From Pseudopedobacter sp035496935 (GTDB lineage Bacteria; Bacteroidota; Bacteroidia; Sphingobacteriales; Sphingobacteriaceae): 64,000 nt of DNA. Positions 18,488-25,398 of the stretch are shown piece after piece (within the stretch, counting starts at the first letter, position 1; the number at the start of each line of letters is the position of its first letter). A model generated the notes under the pieces. It was not told where the DNA came from. It did no database searches and saw only the letters and a list, made by a program, of their open reading frames with translations. The DNA is taken from NCBI GenBank assembly GCA_035496935.1, contig DATJED010000023.1, positions 124,001-188,000 of the forward strand. Direction: 5' to 3'. The position numbers and the translations under genes are program-made.

Positions 18488-18781
18488 GTGACCTCAGGAA
18501 ATAACATACAATTTACGTTAATTTACAAAGAAGATGAGGTAATGGTGAATACTTTCGCTAACGAATTTTCGGATTTACGAGCCCTCATTATAGCTAAACT
18601 TGATTTAGATTTTTTTGGCGAATGTGGAGGCCTTGGCCGATGCGTCACTTGTGTAGTTTCCGTAAATTCAATGGATGGATTAGCAACCAGCAGGGAAGAA
18701 TTTGCCTGCCAAACATTGATGGACAAAAATTTAGCTAACACTTATATAAAAGTGATTGGAGATCGGTTGAGGCGGTTTTAA
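18488..18781 (+). CDS. Small [2Fe-2S] ferredoxin (adrenodoxin-type cysteine spacing), GTG start
   Basis: A 97-residue cytoplasmic electron carrier. Cysteines 46, 52, 55 and 74 give a Cx5Cx2Cx18C pattern (ECGGLGRCVTCVV, then FACQ), the spacing of adrenodoxin/bacterial Fdx-type clusters rather than plant ferredoxins (Cx4C). The start is taken as GTG 18488 because the first beta strand (IQFTLIYKEDE) lies before the only ATG, at 18542. No reductase or redox partner is next to it. A stem-loop follows the stop. Partner and pathway are unknown. Confidence 0.8.
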   Translation: MTSGNNIQFTLIYKEDEVMVNTFANEFSDLRALIIAKLDLDFFGECGGLGRCVTCVVSVNSMDGLATSREEFACQTLMDKNLANTYIKVIGDRLRRF

Positions 18782-18802
18782 GCGTATAATATCTTTAAAG
18801 CA

Positions 18803-18845
18803 AAATGCGGATTCTTGAACAAAAGAAACCGCATTATTTATTTTT
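18803..18845 (+). terminator. Probable terminator after the ferredoxin gene
   Basis: AATGCGG (18804-18810) pairs with CCGCATT (18829-18835) around an 18-nt loop and is followed by a T-rich run. The loop is long, so it is weaker than a textbook intrinsic terminator. Confidence 0.5.
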
Positions 18846-19212
18846 AATCAAATTGCCCAACCCACGCTTTTGCTTCTTCTATTTCAGAAGGTTCAAAACC
18901 TTTCAGCTGACCAGGAATTACGGATGAAATTAAGCCTGTCACTTTTTTCAGGTAATCTTTGGTGGTCACTAGCGCTACACGGTTCCATTTATTGTAATAT
19001 TTAAAATCTGTTTTAAGGTCTTCTAGCAGTGCGCCTAAACTAAAATGCTGCATTTCGGTATCATATACTATCAAACAATTCAATTTATCGAACTCGTTTT
19101 CCTGCTGTTGAATAGCCGGCTCCAAAACTTGCTTGTAATCGTCTTTTGCGATTTTTCCGCTAATATGCAATCCAATTACATGCGGTGGTAAATTTTCTAT
19201 TACGCTAATCAT
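18844..19212 (-). CDS. SpoIIAA/STAS-like protein
   Basis: About 122 residues when started at MISVIENLPPHVIG (ATG at 19212). The pattern IGLHISGKIAKDDYKQVL, then NCLIVYDTEM and a final KGFEPSEIEEAKAWVGQ, matches the SpoIIAA-like (STAS superfamily) family of small cytoplasmic proteins; function is unproven, perhaps lipid or anion binding. An upstream ATG at 19302 would add 30 poorly conserved-looking residues and overlap the divergent DinB-like gene, so the shorter start is preferred. Confidence 0.8.
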   Translation of the reverse strand: MISVIENLPPHVIGLHISGKIAKDDYKQVLEPAIQQQENEFDKLNCLIVYDTEMQHFSLGALLEDLKTDFKYYNKWNRVALVTTKDYLKKVTGLISSVIPGQLKGFEPSEIEEAKAWVGQFD

Positions 19213-19294
19213 TGGTAAAAAATTTGAGGTTATTGATAAACTGGAAAAAGAAAAATTCATGCCAGCCTCAAAGTCACCTGTAAATTTAAACATC

Positions 19295-19765
19295 ATGACC
19301 AATCAATTGCTTAAACAGAATATTGTTAAATTATTAAAAGGCGGAAACGCTCATGCGGATTTTGAGGCCATTATAAAAGATATTCCCTTAAACGATTTGG
19401 GAAAATATCCGCAGTCTTTGCCATATTCCATTTGGGATTTGGTGGAGCATCTGCGTATTGCGCAATGGGACATTTTAATGTTCTCTAAAGACCCGCAGCA
19501 TCATTCACCCGAATGGCCAAAGGGATATTGGGTGGAGAAACATCATCAGCCTACAGCAGAAGAATGGCAAAAAAGCGTGGAAAGCTATAAAAAGGAGCAG
19601 GAAGCTTTTAGTGAATTAATTGAAAATTCGGATGATTTATTGAAGCCCTTGGATTGGGGCGATGGACAATCTTTATTGCAGGAAGCTTTAACGCTGGCAG
19701 ACCATACTGCTTACCATTTAGGAGAAATTTTGGTATTGCGAAGATTGTTGGGAAACTGGGGTTAA
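19295..19765 (+). CDS. DinB/YfiT-like four-helix metalloprotein
   Basis: DinB superfamily protein (156 aa from ATG 19295). It has the four-helix pattern with candidate metal ligands in IWDLVEHLRIAQWD (first His near residue 50) and in ADHTAYHLGEILVLRR near the C-terminus (two His). Members include thiol-dependent transferases and damage-induced proteins; the substrate here cannot be named. ATG at 19259 is possible but would add 12 residues lying in the divergent overlap with the SpoIIAA-like gene; MTNQLLKQ is the more natural start. No operon partner. Confidence 0.8.
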   Translation: MTNQLLKQNIVKLLKGGNAHADFEAIIKDIPLNDLGKYPQSLPYSIWDLVEHLRIAQWDILMFSKDPQHHSPEWPKGYWVEKHHQPTAEEWQKSVESYKKEQEAFSELIENSDDLLKPLDWGDGQSLLQEALTLADHTAYHLGEILVLRRLLGNWG

Positions 19766-19776
19766 TTTTTTGAATA

Positions 19777-19920
19777 TCAATCTAAAATTTTCAGCAAAAC
19801 CCAATACCGGTAAGCGGTAAGTACCTGCTCTGTTTTGGTTAAGCGACTGGGATCCTTCTTGTATAAACTGGGCAGTAGCAAGCGGTTTAGTTTGTTCAAT
19901 AATCTAAAAAAAGCTTTCAT
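19777..19920 (-). CDS. Small 47-residue protein of unknown function
   Basis: A 47-codon frame from ATG 19920 to TGA 19777, convergent with the DinB-like gene. The sequence is protein-like: a basic amphipathic N-terminus (MKAFFRLLNKLNRLLLPSLY), a KKDPSRLTKTEQ middle and an aromatic AYRYWVLLKILD end. Small proteins with this layout are common in Bacteroidetes genomes, though I cannot name a family. No signal peptide cleavage site or full membrane segment. Probably cytoplasmic or membrane-associated. Too short for many gene callers. Confidence 0.6.
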   Translation of the reverse strand: MKAFFRLLNKLNRLLLPSLYKKDPSRLTKTEQVLTAYRYWVLLKILD

Positions 19921-19953
19921 AAATGTCGTTTTTCAAAAATCGTACCCCCCTTT

Positions 19954-19988
19954 AAAAGTAAAAAGTAAAAAGTAAAAAGTTAAAAGTT
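19954..19988. repeat. Short tandem repeat, five 7-bp units
   Basis: Five consecutive 7-bp units: three AAAAGTA then two AAAAGTT. A simple-sequence tract upstream of the 47-aa gene, possibly length-variable. Confidence 0.85.
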
Positions 19989-20019
19989 GAATGTTAGGCT
20001 TACTGTCCGTCATTCAATC

Positions 20020-20104
20020 ATTCACTCATTCAAAATTCTATCCTTCACTCATTCCATCCTTCACTCATTCCATCCTTCACTCATTCAAAATTCTATCCTT
20101 CATC
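20020..20104. repeat. Nested tandem repeat with 16-bp unit and 25-bp outer copies
   Basis: Three head-to-tail 16-bp units TCCTTCACTCATTCCA (20041-20056, 20057-20072, 20073-20088, the last with one change) are bracketed by two identical 25-bp copies (20023-20047 and 20078-20102) that share the CACTCATTC core. No unique spacers, so this is not CRISPR. It lies between two small genes. Confidence 0.85.
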
Positions 20105-20187
20105 ATTTATTCTATTAAATCAAAATATCCCTTTTATACTCTGTAAAAAATAGCGAACTTCATTTTTTTATATATAGTAATACAAAC

Positions 20188-20310
20188 ATGTCAGAAGATA
20201 ATTCCGAATACTCTTTTTGGAGCAGATACAAACATTTTGCGGGCAACGAAATTTTGCTTTACGTCATCATGATTGTCGGGATCGCATTAGGCATCATCAT
20301 ATTCAGCTAA
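20188..20310 (+). CDS. Small 40-residue single-pass membrane protein
   Basis: Frame from ATG 20188 to TAA 20308-20310. The N-terminal half is polar and aromatic (MSEDNSEYSFWSRYKHFAGN) and the rest is one hydrophobic helix (LLYVIMIVGIALGIIIF), so the protein should be a tail-anchored inner-membrane peptide. It ends 37 nt before the DEDDh exonuclease gene and may share its transcript. No family recognised; the charged head plus clean helix make chance unlikely. Confidence 0.55.
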   Translation: MSEDNSEYSFWSRYKHFAGNEILLYVIMIVGIALGIIIFS

Positions 20311-20347
20311 CAGATTTAGCGTTAAACTCCAAAAATAATTCAAAAAA

Positions 20348-21304
20348 ATGAAACTCAATTTAAAACGTCCGTTAGCTTTCTTCGATATAGAATCAACTGG
20401 TGTCAATGTCGCATCAGATAGAATCGTGGAAATTTCCATATTAAAAGCATCGCCAAACGGCGATGAAGAGGTAAAAACCTTAAAAATAAAGCCGCTTATC
20501 CCAATTCCTTTAGAATCTTCTTTAATCCACGGAATTTATGATGAGGATGTAAAGGATGCGCCAACTTTTAAAGAAGTTGCTCAGGAAATCATAGAATTTT
20601 TAGGCGATGCAGATTTGGCCGGTTACAATTCCAATAAGTTCGATATCCCTATATTGATGGAAGAATTTTTAAGAGTCGGGATCAGTTTTGATATCGATAA
20701 CCGAAAGTTTGTGGATGTACAAAATATTTTCCACCAAATGGAACAGCGGACGTTAAAGGCTGCTTATAAATTTTATTGCGGTAAAGATATTGTAAACGCT
20801 CACTCGGCAGAAGCGGATATTAGGGCAACTTACGAGGTATTGCTGGCGCAACTTGAAAAATACGAGGGCAAAGAATTTGAGGACAAAAAGGGAAACATCA
20901 GCAAGCCCGTAGTTAATGATGTTGAAGCTTTGCACATTTTTACCAATTTAAATAAGCCGGTTGATTTTGCAGGCCGAATGGTTTATAACGAAGACAATAT
21001 TGCTTGTTTTAATTTTGGTAAGCACAAGGGAAAAGTTGTTTTTCAGGTGTTTGAAGAAGAACCAAGTTATTATGCGTGGATGATGAACGGAGATTTTCCG
21101 CTTTACACTAAAAACCGCTTGGAGAAATTTTGGAAAGAACACCGCTCGCAAAAAAATGAAGTAAGGCAAACCCAAAAGCCAAAAGAAGCAACAAAACCTT
21201 TTACGTCAAAACCGCAAACCGCCAATGTGAAGAGAGAAGAACCTAGTGGGCCGGCAAATGAGGATATGTTGCAGCTATTAGCCAATAAATTTAAAAAGAT
21301 ATAA
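20348..21304 (+). CDS. DEDDh 3'-5' exonuclease (DnaQ/RNase T-like)
   Basis: Cytoplasmic 3'-5' exonuclease of the DnaQ-like superfamily. All catalytic positions are visible: D13 and E15 in FFDIESTG, D99 in YNSNKFDIP, and H152 with D157 in AHSAEADI, giving the DEDDh type. The exonuclease core covers about residues 8-175. A C-terminal extension (about 190-318) contains CFNFGKHKGKVV and YYAWMMNGDFP, an arrangement seen in stand-alone Bacteroidetes exonucleases, then a low-complexity basic linker. Possible roles are DNA repair proofreading or RNA trimming. The aldose-epimerase gene follows after 3 nt. Confidence 0.9.
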   Translation: MKLNLKRPLAFFDIESTGVNVASDRIVEISILKASPNGDEEVKTLKIKPLIPIPLESSLIHGIYDEDVKDAPTFKEVAQEIIEFLGDADLAGYNSNKFDIPILMEEFLRVGISFDIDNRKFVDVQNIFHQMEQRTLKAAYKFYCGKDIVNAHSAEADIRATYEVLLAQLEKYEGKEFEDKKGNISKPVVNDVEALHIFTNLNKPVDFAGRMVYNEDNIACFNFGKHKGKVVFQVFEEEPSYYAWMMNGDFPLYTKNRLEKFWKEHRSQKNEVRQTQKPKEATKPFTSKPQTANVKREEPSGPANEDMLQLLANKFKKI

Positions 21305-21307
21305 GTA

Positions 21308-22177
21308 ATGGTAATTCTTGAAAACGATTTTTTAAAAGTCACCATAAGTAGCAAAGGTGCCGAAATTCACTCGATAATAAATAAAGCCGATAACACAGAA
21401 TATATGTGGCAGGCTAACCCGGATGTTTGGGCGTTTCATGCACCAAACTTATTTCCGATTGTTGGTGGCTTAAAAGACAATACTTTAAATGTAAACGGGC
21501 AAGCATATACCTTAAACCGCCACGGTTTTGCCAGACATGTTGTTTACCGCAGAATAGAATCCACTCCGGTGCATGCCATTTTTGAATATAGGTATGATGA
21601 AGAAACTTTGAAGGTTTACCCTTATAAATTTGAATTTCAAGTAATTTATTACCTAGAAGGGAAAAGATTAAGAGTTTCCTACAAAGTAATTAATATGGAT
21701 GCCGGGAATATCTATTTCTCTGTAGGAGCGCACCCAGCGTTCAATGTACCTTTTACAGCTGGCGAAAGTTTTGAAGATTATTACTTAGAATTTGCAGCAG
21801 CTGAAACGCTGATTACTCACCAATCCGGCAGTGACGGATTGCTGAGCGGAAATACAAATATGGTGGCAACCCAAGGCAACAGACTTCCGTTAAGCAGAGC
21901 TCTTTTTGTTAACGATGCTTTGATATTTAAAAATATTAAATCAAGAGCGGTAACCTTAAAAAGTTCTAAAAGCGATAAACAGGTAAAAGTAAGTTACCCC
22001 AATTTTGATTTTTTAGGCATCTGGACAAAAGGTGATGCACCGTTTATCTGTATTGAACCGTGGTTAGGCGTTTCTGATACCGCAGGCGAAGCAAAAGATA
22101 TTTCGCAAAAAGAAGGAATCCAAGAGCTTGAAAAAGGCCATGTTTTTGAAACTGATTATTGTATTGAGGTTGGTTAG
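21308..22177 (+). CDS. Aldose 1-epimerase (galactose mutarotase) family protein
   Basis: Cytoplasmic galactose-mutarotase-like protein, expected to interconvert sugar anomers. Motifs: NRHGFARHVVY (substrate His), VGAHPAFNVPF (second catalytic His) and FICIEPWLGVSD (catalytic Glu). Closer in layout to the LacX/YeaD branch than to GalM. It starts 3 nt after the exonuclease gene. Its stop is separated by only 3 nt from that of the convergent transporter gene, leaving no room for a private terminator. Confidence 0.88.
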   Translation: MVILENDFLKVTISSKGAEIHSIINKADNTEYMWQANPDVWAFHAPNLFPIVGGLKDNTLNVNGQAYTLNRHGFARHVVYRRIESTPVHAIFEYRYDEETLKVYPYKFEFQVIYYLEGKRLRVSYKVINMDAGNIYFSVGAHPAFNVPFTAGESFEDYYLEFAAAETLITHQSGSDGLLSGNTNMVATQGNRLPLSRALFVNDALIFKNIKSRAVTLKSSKSDKQVKVSYPNFDFLGIWTKGDAPFICIEPWLGVSDTAGEAKDISQKEGIQELEKGHVFETDYCIEVG

Positions 22178-22180
22178 TTT

Positions 22181-23410
22181 TTAATGCACTAGAAAACTTT
22201 CTGCAGCAACGTCAACCTCTTTTATTTCTGTGATGTTCTTTCTGCCGAGCCAAAGAATAAACAGGGCGATGAATGAACCGGCAGTCATTACAATGGTCAT
22301 TGGAATTGCAGACGGGCTGTTTAACAAGCCGATTGCCAAAGATGATAATGCGCCGGCACCTAATTGTATAGCTCCCATTAGTGAAGAAGCAGTGCCCGCA
22401 TTTTCAGAAAAAGGGGCAAGTGACAATGCTACGCCATTCGGATTTGCGATACCGATGCAACACAGAAAAAGAAAAAGCATCACAATGGTTTCGTACAAGC
22501 CGAACCAATTGAAAAATGCACCGCTTACAAAAATTAAAGAAATTAAAAACTGCACCGACAAAGCTACTGGGATAATTTCTTCACTTCTGAATTTCTTTAA
22601 AAGCAGGTTATTTACTTGGCTTGCCCCGATAAATCCGACTGATAAAATTGCGAAAATCCATCCGTAAGTGGTTTCACTCACTTTAAAAATATCCATGAAG
22701 ATTAAAGGAGAGCTGGAGATATAAGCAAAAAGTCCAGAAAATGAGAAAGCACCCGCAAAGGTATATGTGTAAAATTGTGGATTAACCAACACTGTTTTAA
22801 AACCTTTTAAAATGGGTTTAGGTTTTAACGATAAAGAACGGTTTCCGGCAAAACCTTGCGGAAGAAAGAAAAATACAACTACCAAGATAATAAAAGCTAT
22901 AATAGCTAGACTAAAAAATACTGATTGCCAGCCTAAACTTGCGGTTAAATAACCTCCGGCGGTGGGTGCAATCATAGGGGAGGCTCCAACAACCAACATT
23001 AACAACGCAAAAACTTTGGCGTTTTCATTAACCGGGAAAAAATCGCGAACCATGGCCATTGCTGCAACGGCTGCGGCACAGCTTCCAATTGCCTGAACAA
23101 AGCGTAAAGCAATTAACGATTCGATATAATGTGCCTGTGCGCAACCCACAGAAGCTAAAATGTAAATTATCAGTCCGATATATAATGGCTTTTTTCTGCC
23201 AAATTTATCTAGCAAGGGGCCGTATAAAAGTTGTCCTAAAGAAATGCCGACAAAAAAACTGGCTAATGATAAAGAAACTTGATTAATATTGGCGTTTAAA
23301 TCCTTCGCTATCGCCGGAAAACCCGGTAAATACATGTCAATAGAAAACGGACCTAACGTCGTTAATGTTCCTAAAATCAACACCAAAAATATATATCTTT
23401 TACGCGTCAT
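22181..23410 (-). CDS. Bcr/CflA family MFS multidrug efflux transporter
   Basis: Inner-membrane proton-coupled drug exporter with 12 predicted helices in 409 aa. The N-terminal GPFSIDMYLPGFPAIAKDL and the QLLYGPLLDKFGRKKPLYIG loop (MFS motif A) are diagnostic of Bcr/CflA. The start is taken as ATG 23410 (MTRKRYIFL). An in-frame ATG at 23458 would add 16 residues, but that stretch contains a candidate -7 box on the minus strand (23438-23445, CATCTTTG, one mismatch to TAnnTTTG). Substrate not predictable. Confidence 0.92.
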   Translation of the reverse strand: MTRKRYIFLVLILGTLTTLGPFSIDMYLPGFPAIAKDLNANINQVSLSLASFFVGISLGQLLYGPLLDKFGRKKPLYIGLIIYILASVGCAQAHYIESLIALRFVQAIGSCAAAVAAMAMVRDFFPVNENAKVFALLMLVVGASPMIAPTAGGYLTASLGWQSVFFSLAIIAFIILVVVFFFLPQGFAGNRSLSLKPKPILKGFKTVLVNPQFYTYTFAGAFSFSGLFAYISSSPLIFMDIFKVSETTYGWIFAILSVGFIGASQVNNLLLKKFRSEEIIPVALSVQFLISLIFVSGAFFNWFGLYETIVMLFLFLCCIGIANPNGVALSLAPFSENAGTASSLMGAIQLGAGALSSLAIGLLNSPSAIPMTIVMTAGSFIALFILWLGRKNITEIKEVDVAAESFLVH

Positions 23411-23525
23411 GTGTTTATGCTGATTAAAAATGAGGTGCAAAGATGCATTTTTCTGCATTTTTTCCGCTTGACTTAAGTAAAGATTTTTGACGAATGTGCC
23501 ACAGTTAGGTTTTCGGTTGTTTCTT

Positions 23526-23547
23526 GCGCTCGATTACAACGGGGTGC
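23526..23547. repeat. Diverged copy of a REP-like palindrome
   Basis: GCGCTCGATTACAACGGGGTGC resembles the GCGCTCGTTTnnAACGAGTGC palindromes found at 24194 and 40435-40520. The right arm is degenerate. Confidence 0.45.
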
Positions 23548-23695
23548 TATTGTATTTAACGATTCTCTGTTAAACATTACGTGACTTACCCACTTGAAAA
23601 AACACGAGTTCGTCGCAATTTTTGAACGCTTAGTCTCCTTTATGACTAGTCGAATTTTTCTAATTTCTATCTTAATCTTAGTTAATTAAAAACCC

Positions 23696-24130
23696 ATGAT
23701 GAAAATTTTTTTAATGTCTGCCTTTATGCTATTGAGCGTAGTGGCGGTTAAGGCCCAAGGTGGCGGTGGACAACGCCAGATGCTTCCTCCTGCAGAGCGG
23801 ACAAACGCAGTATTATCTAACGAGCGTTTCGCTTCGTTTAAGTTTACTGATGAACAGAAGGCGAAGATTGCTCCTTTGCTTACAAAGTTTTACACCTCGT
23901 CTGACAGTTTGATGAAAACCATGCCACAAGACGGTGACCGTAGGGCTGCGTTTCAAACTATTATGCCTAAAAGAACGGCTTTAGCAACTCCGGTTGAACA
24001 AAGTATTGTAGGTATGCTTACTGCCGAACAGAAAAAGGCCTATGATGATGCACTTTCGGCAGCGAAAGAACGGAATCCTAATGCTACATCCGTATTTACC
24101 GGCGGTTGGGGCGGTAGACCTCGTAACTAG
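23696..24130 (+). CDS. Small exported protein, Spy/CpxP-like
   Basis: Exported 144-residue protein. A signal peptide ends at AVKAQ, followed by a glycine/glutamine-rich stretch and a mature part rich in helix (FTDEQKAKIAPLLTKFY, then VEQSIVGMLTAEQKKAYDDA). The LTAEQ-type motif and periplasmic location resemble LTXXQ/Spy-type chaperone-like proteins, but the match is weak. GGWGGRPRN forms the tail. Starts with two consecutive ATG codons (23696 and 23699); either may be used. A strong terminator follows. Confidence 0.75.
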   Translation: MMKIFLMSAFMLLSVVAVKAQGGGGQRQMLPPAERTNAVLSNERFASFKFTDEQKAKIAPLLTKFYTSSDSLMKTMPQDGDRRAAFQTIMPKRTALATPVEQSIVGMLTAEQKKAYDDALSAAKERNPNATSVFTGGWGGRPRN

Positions 24131-24146
24131 AACGTGATGTTTTAGT

Positions 24147-24184
24147 AAAAAAGCCTCTCGATAATTCAAGAGGCTTTTTTATAA
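24147..24184. terminator. Intrinsic terminator, probably bidirectional
   Basis: AAAAAAGCCTCT (24147-24158) pairs with AGAGGCTTTTTT (24169-24180) around a 10-nt loop, with A and T tracts on both sides. It lies between the convergent Spy-like gene and the LLM oxidoreductase gene and can serve both. Confidence 0.88.
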
Positions 24185-24193
24185 TATTTTCTT

Positions 24194-24214
24194 GTGCTCG
24201 TTTATAATGAGTGC
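24194..24214. repeat. REP-like palindrome copy
   Basis: GTGCTCGTTTATAATGAGTGC is an imperfect 21-bp palindrome of the same family as the cluster at 40435-40520. It sits between a terminator and the stop of the LLM gene. Confidence 0.55.
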
Positions 24215-24220
24215 GATTTG

Positions 24221-25261
24221 TTAATTATCCTTTTGCTTTAAGGCTTCCCTCACTTTTGGCGCAATTTTATCTCCAAAAATCTCTATAGATTTCATCATTT
24301 CTTTGTGCGATGGACCGCCAACATCCATGTGTGCAGAAAACCGAGTTAGGCCAAAAAGTTCTTCCATCTGAAGAATTTTATCTACTGATTCATTGGCATC
24401 CCCAATAATTAGTGCGCCTTGGTTGCTTCGCCCGAAAGCGAACTGCCCTTTTTGATACGGAGGCCAGCCTCTGGATGCGCCAACTCTGTCCATTTGCGCA
24501 GAATATAAGGGGTAGTAATAATCTGCAACTGCATTGCTATCGGCACCAAAAAACGAATGCATGTGTACACCAACTTCCATTTTCTGTTCATCATGTCCGT
24601 AATGTTTGTAAACATCCTCATAGTATTTAAACAGCGGTTTAAACTGTGAAGGGCTTCCGCCGATGATTGCAAAAATTACTGGTAAACCTAATCTAGCGGC
24701 TCTTTCTACGGATTCGGGGGTGCCACCAACGGCAATCCAAATGTTGAGATTATTGTTAACTGCTCTTGGTAAAATGGTTTGCTTGTTTAGTGCAGGGCGA
24801 AACTTTCCTTCCCAAGTTATGGGGTCTTCGTTGTTAATTTTTAGCAACAGATCCAGCTTTTCCACAAACAGCTCGTTATAGTCGTTAAGGTTTTGCCCGT
24901 ATAACGGAAAGGATTCAATAAAACTGCCTCTACCAGCCATTAATTCAGCCCTGCCGTTTGAGATTAAATCAATAGTTGCAAAACTTTGGTAGAGTTTAAC
25001 CGGATCTGATGAACTTAACACCGAAACAGCGCTGCCTAATTTGATAGTTTTGGTAACCGTAGCAGCAGCAGCCAAAATAATTTCGGGAACAGAAACCGCA
25101 TAATCTGGCCGGTGATGTTCGCCGATGCCGAAGAAATCCAGCCCGAGCTGGTCCATCAGTTTTACTTCCTCAATAATTTCCTGTAGCCTTTCTTTTGCTG
25201 GCTGAATTTTTCCTGCTTCATCATGTTGTAGGTCGCCAAACATTCCAATACCTAATTCCAT
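24221..25261 (-). CDS. LLM class flavin-dependent oxidoreductase
   Basis: Luciferase-like monooxygenase family protein (346 aa), probably using FMN or F420-like flavin. Typical features: MELGIGMFGD at the start, LDFFGIGEHHRPDYAVSVPE, TIKLGSAVSVLSSSDPVKLYQ, RAELMAGRGSF and the NIWIAVGGTPES segment. ATG 25261 is chosen over ATG 25282 because a TATATTTG -7 box on the minus strand (25280-25287) overlaps the upstream ATG, so transcription should begin downstream of it. Substrate unknown. Confidence 0.9.
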   Translation of the reverse strand: MELGIGMFGDLQHDEAGKIQPAKERLQEIIEEVKLMDQLGLDFFGIGEHHRPDYAVSVPEIILAAAATVTKTIKLGSAVSVLSSSDPVKLYQSFATIDLISNGRAELMAGRGSFIESFPLYGQNLNDYNELFVEKLDLLLKINNEDPITWEGKFRPALNKQTILPRAVNNNLNIWIAVGGTPESVERAARLGLPVIFAIIGGSPSQFKPLFKYYEDVYKHYGHDEQKMEVGVHMHSFFGADSNAVADYYYPLYSAQMDRVGASRGWPPYQKGQFAFGRSNQGALIIGDANESVDKILQMEELFGLTRFSAHMDVGGPSHKEMMKSIEIFGDKIAPKVREALKQKDN

Positions 25262-25279
25262 AGCTAAAAATTTAAGATT

Positions 25280-25287
25280 CAAATATA
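25280..25287 (-). promoter_or_regulatory. Candidate -7 box (TATATTTG) for the LLM gene
   Basis: Reads TATATTTG on the minus strand, a match to the Bacteroidetes TAnnTTTG element, about 20 nt before ATG 25261. It makes the in-frame ATG at 25282 an unlikely start. No clear -33 element. Confidence 0.5.
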
Positions 25288-25348
25288 ATGGTGTTTAACC
25301 ATATATTTAATTAGGATTGAAATTAATAATGTACTTGCCGGGTTTAAT

Positions 25349-25380
25349 AAAAAAGGGGGCAAAAAATTTGCCCCCTAAAC
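25349..25380 (-). terminator. Intrinsic terminator of the susD operon
   Basis: On the minus strand a 6-bp GGGGGC/GCCCCC stem, extendable by three A-T pairs, is followed by a run of six T. It lies 24 nt after the SusD stop, ending the FecR-SusC-SusD transcript. Confidence 0.88.
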
Positions 25381-25398
25381 CAATTAACTAAACCAATA

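Noticed and set aside
20011..20116. CRISPR-like repeated sequence
   Set aside because: Repeats are directly adjacent without unique spacers and no cas genes are nearby; it is a simple tandem repeat.
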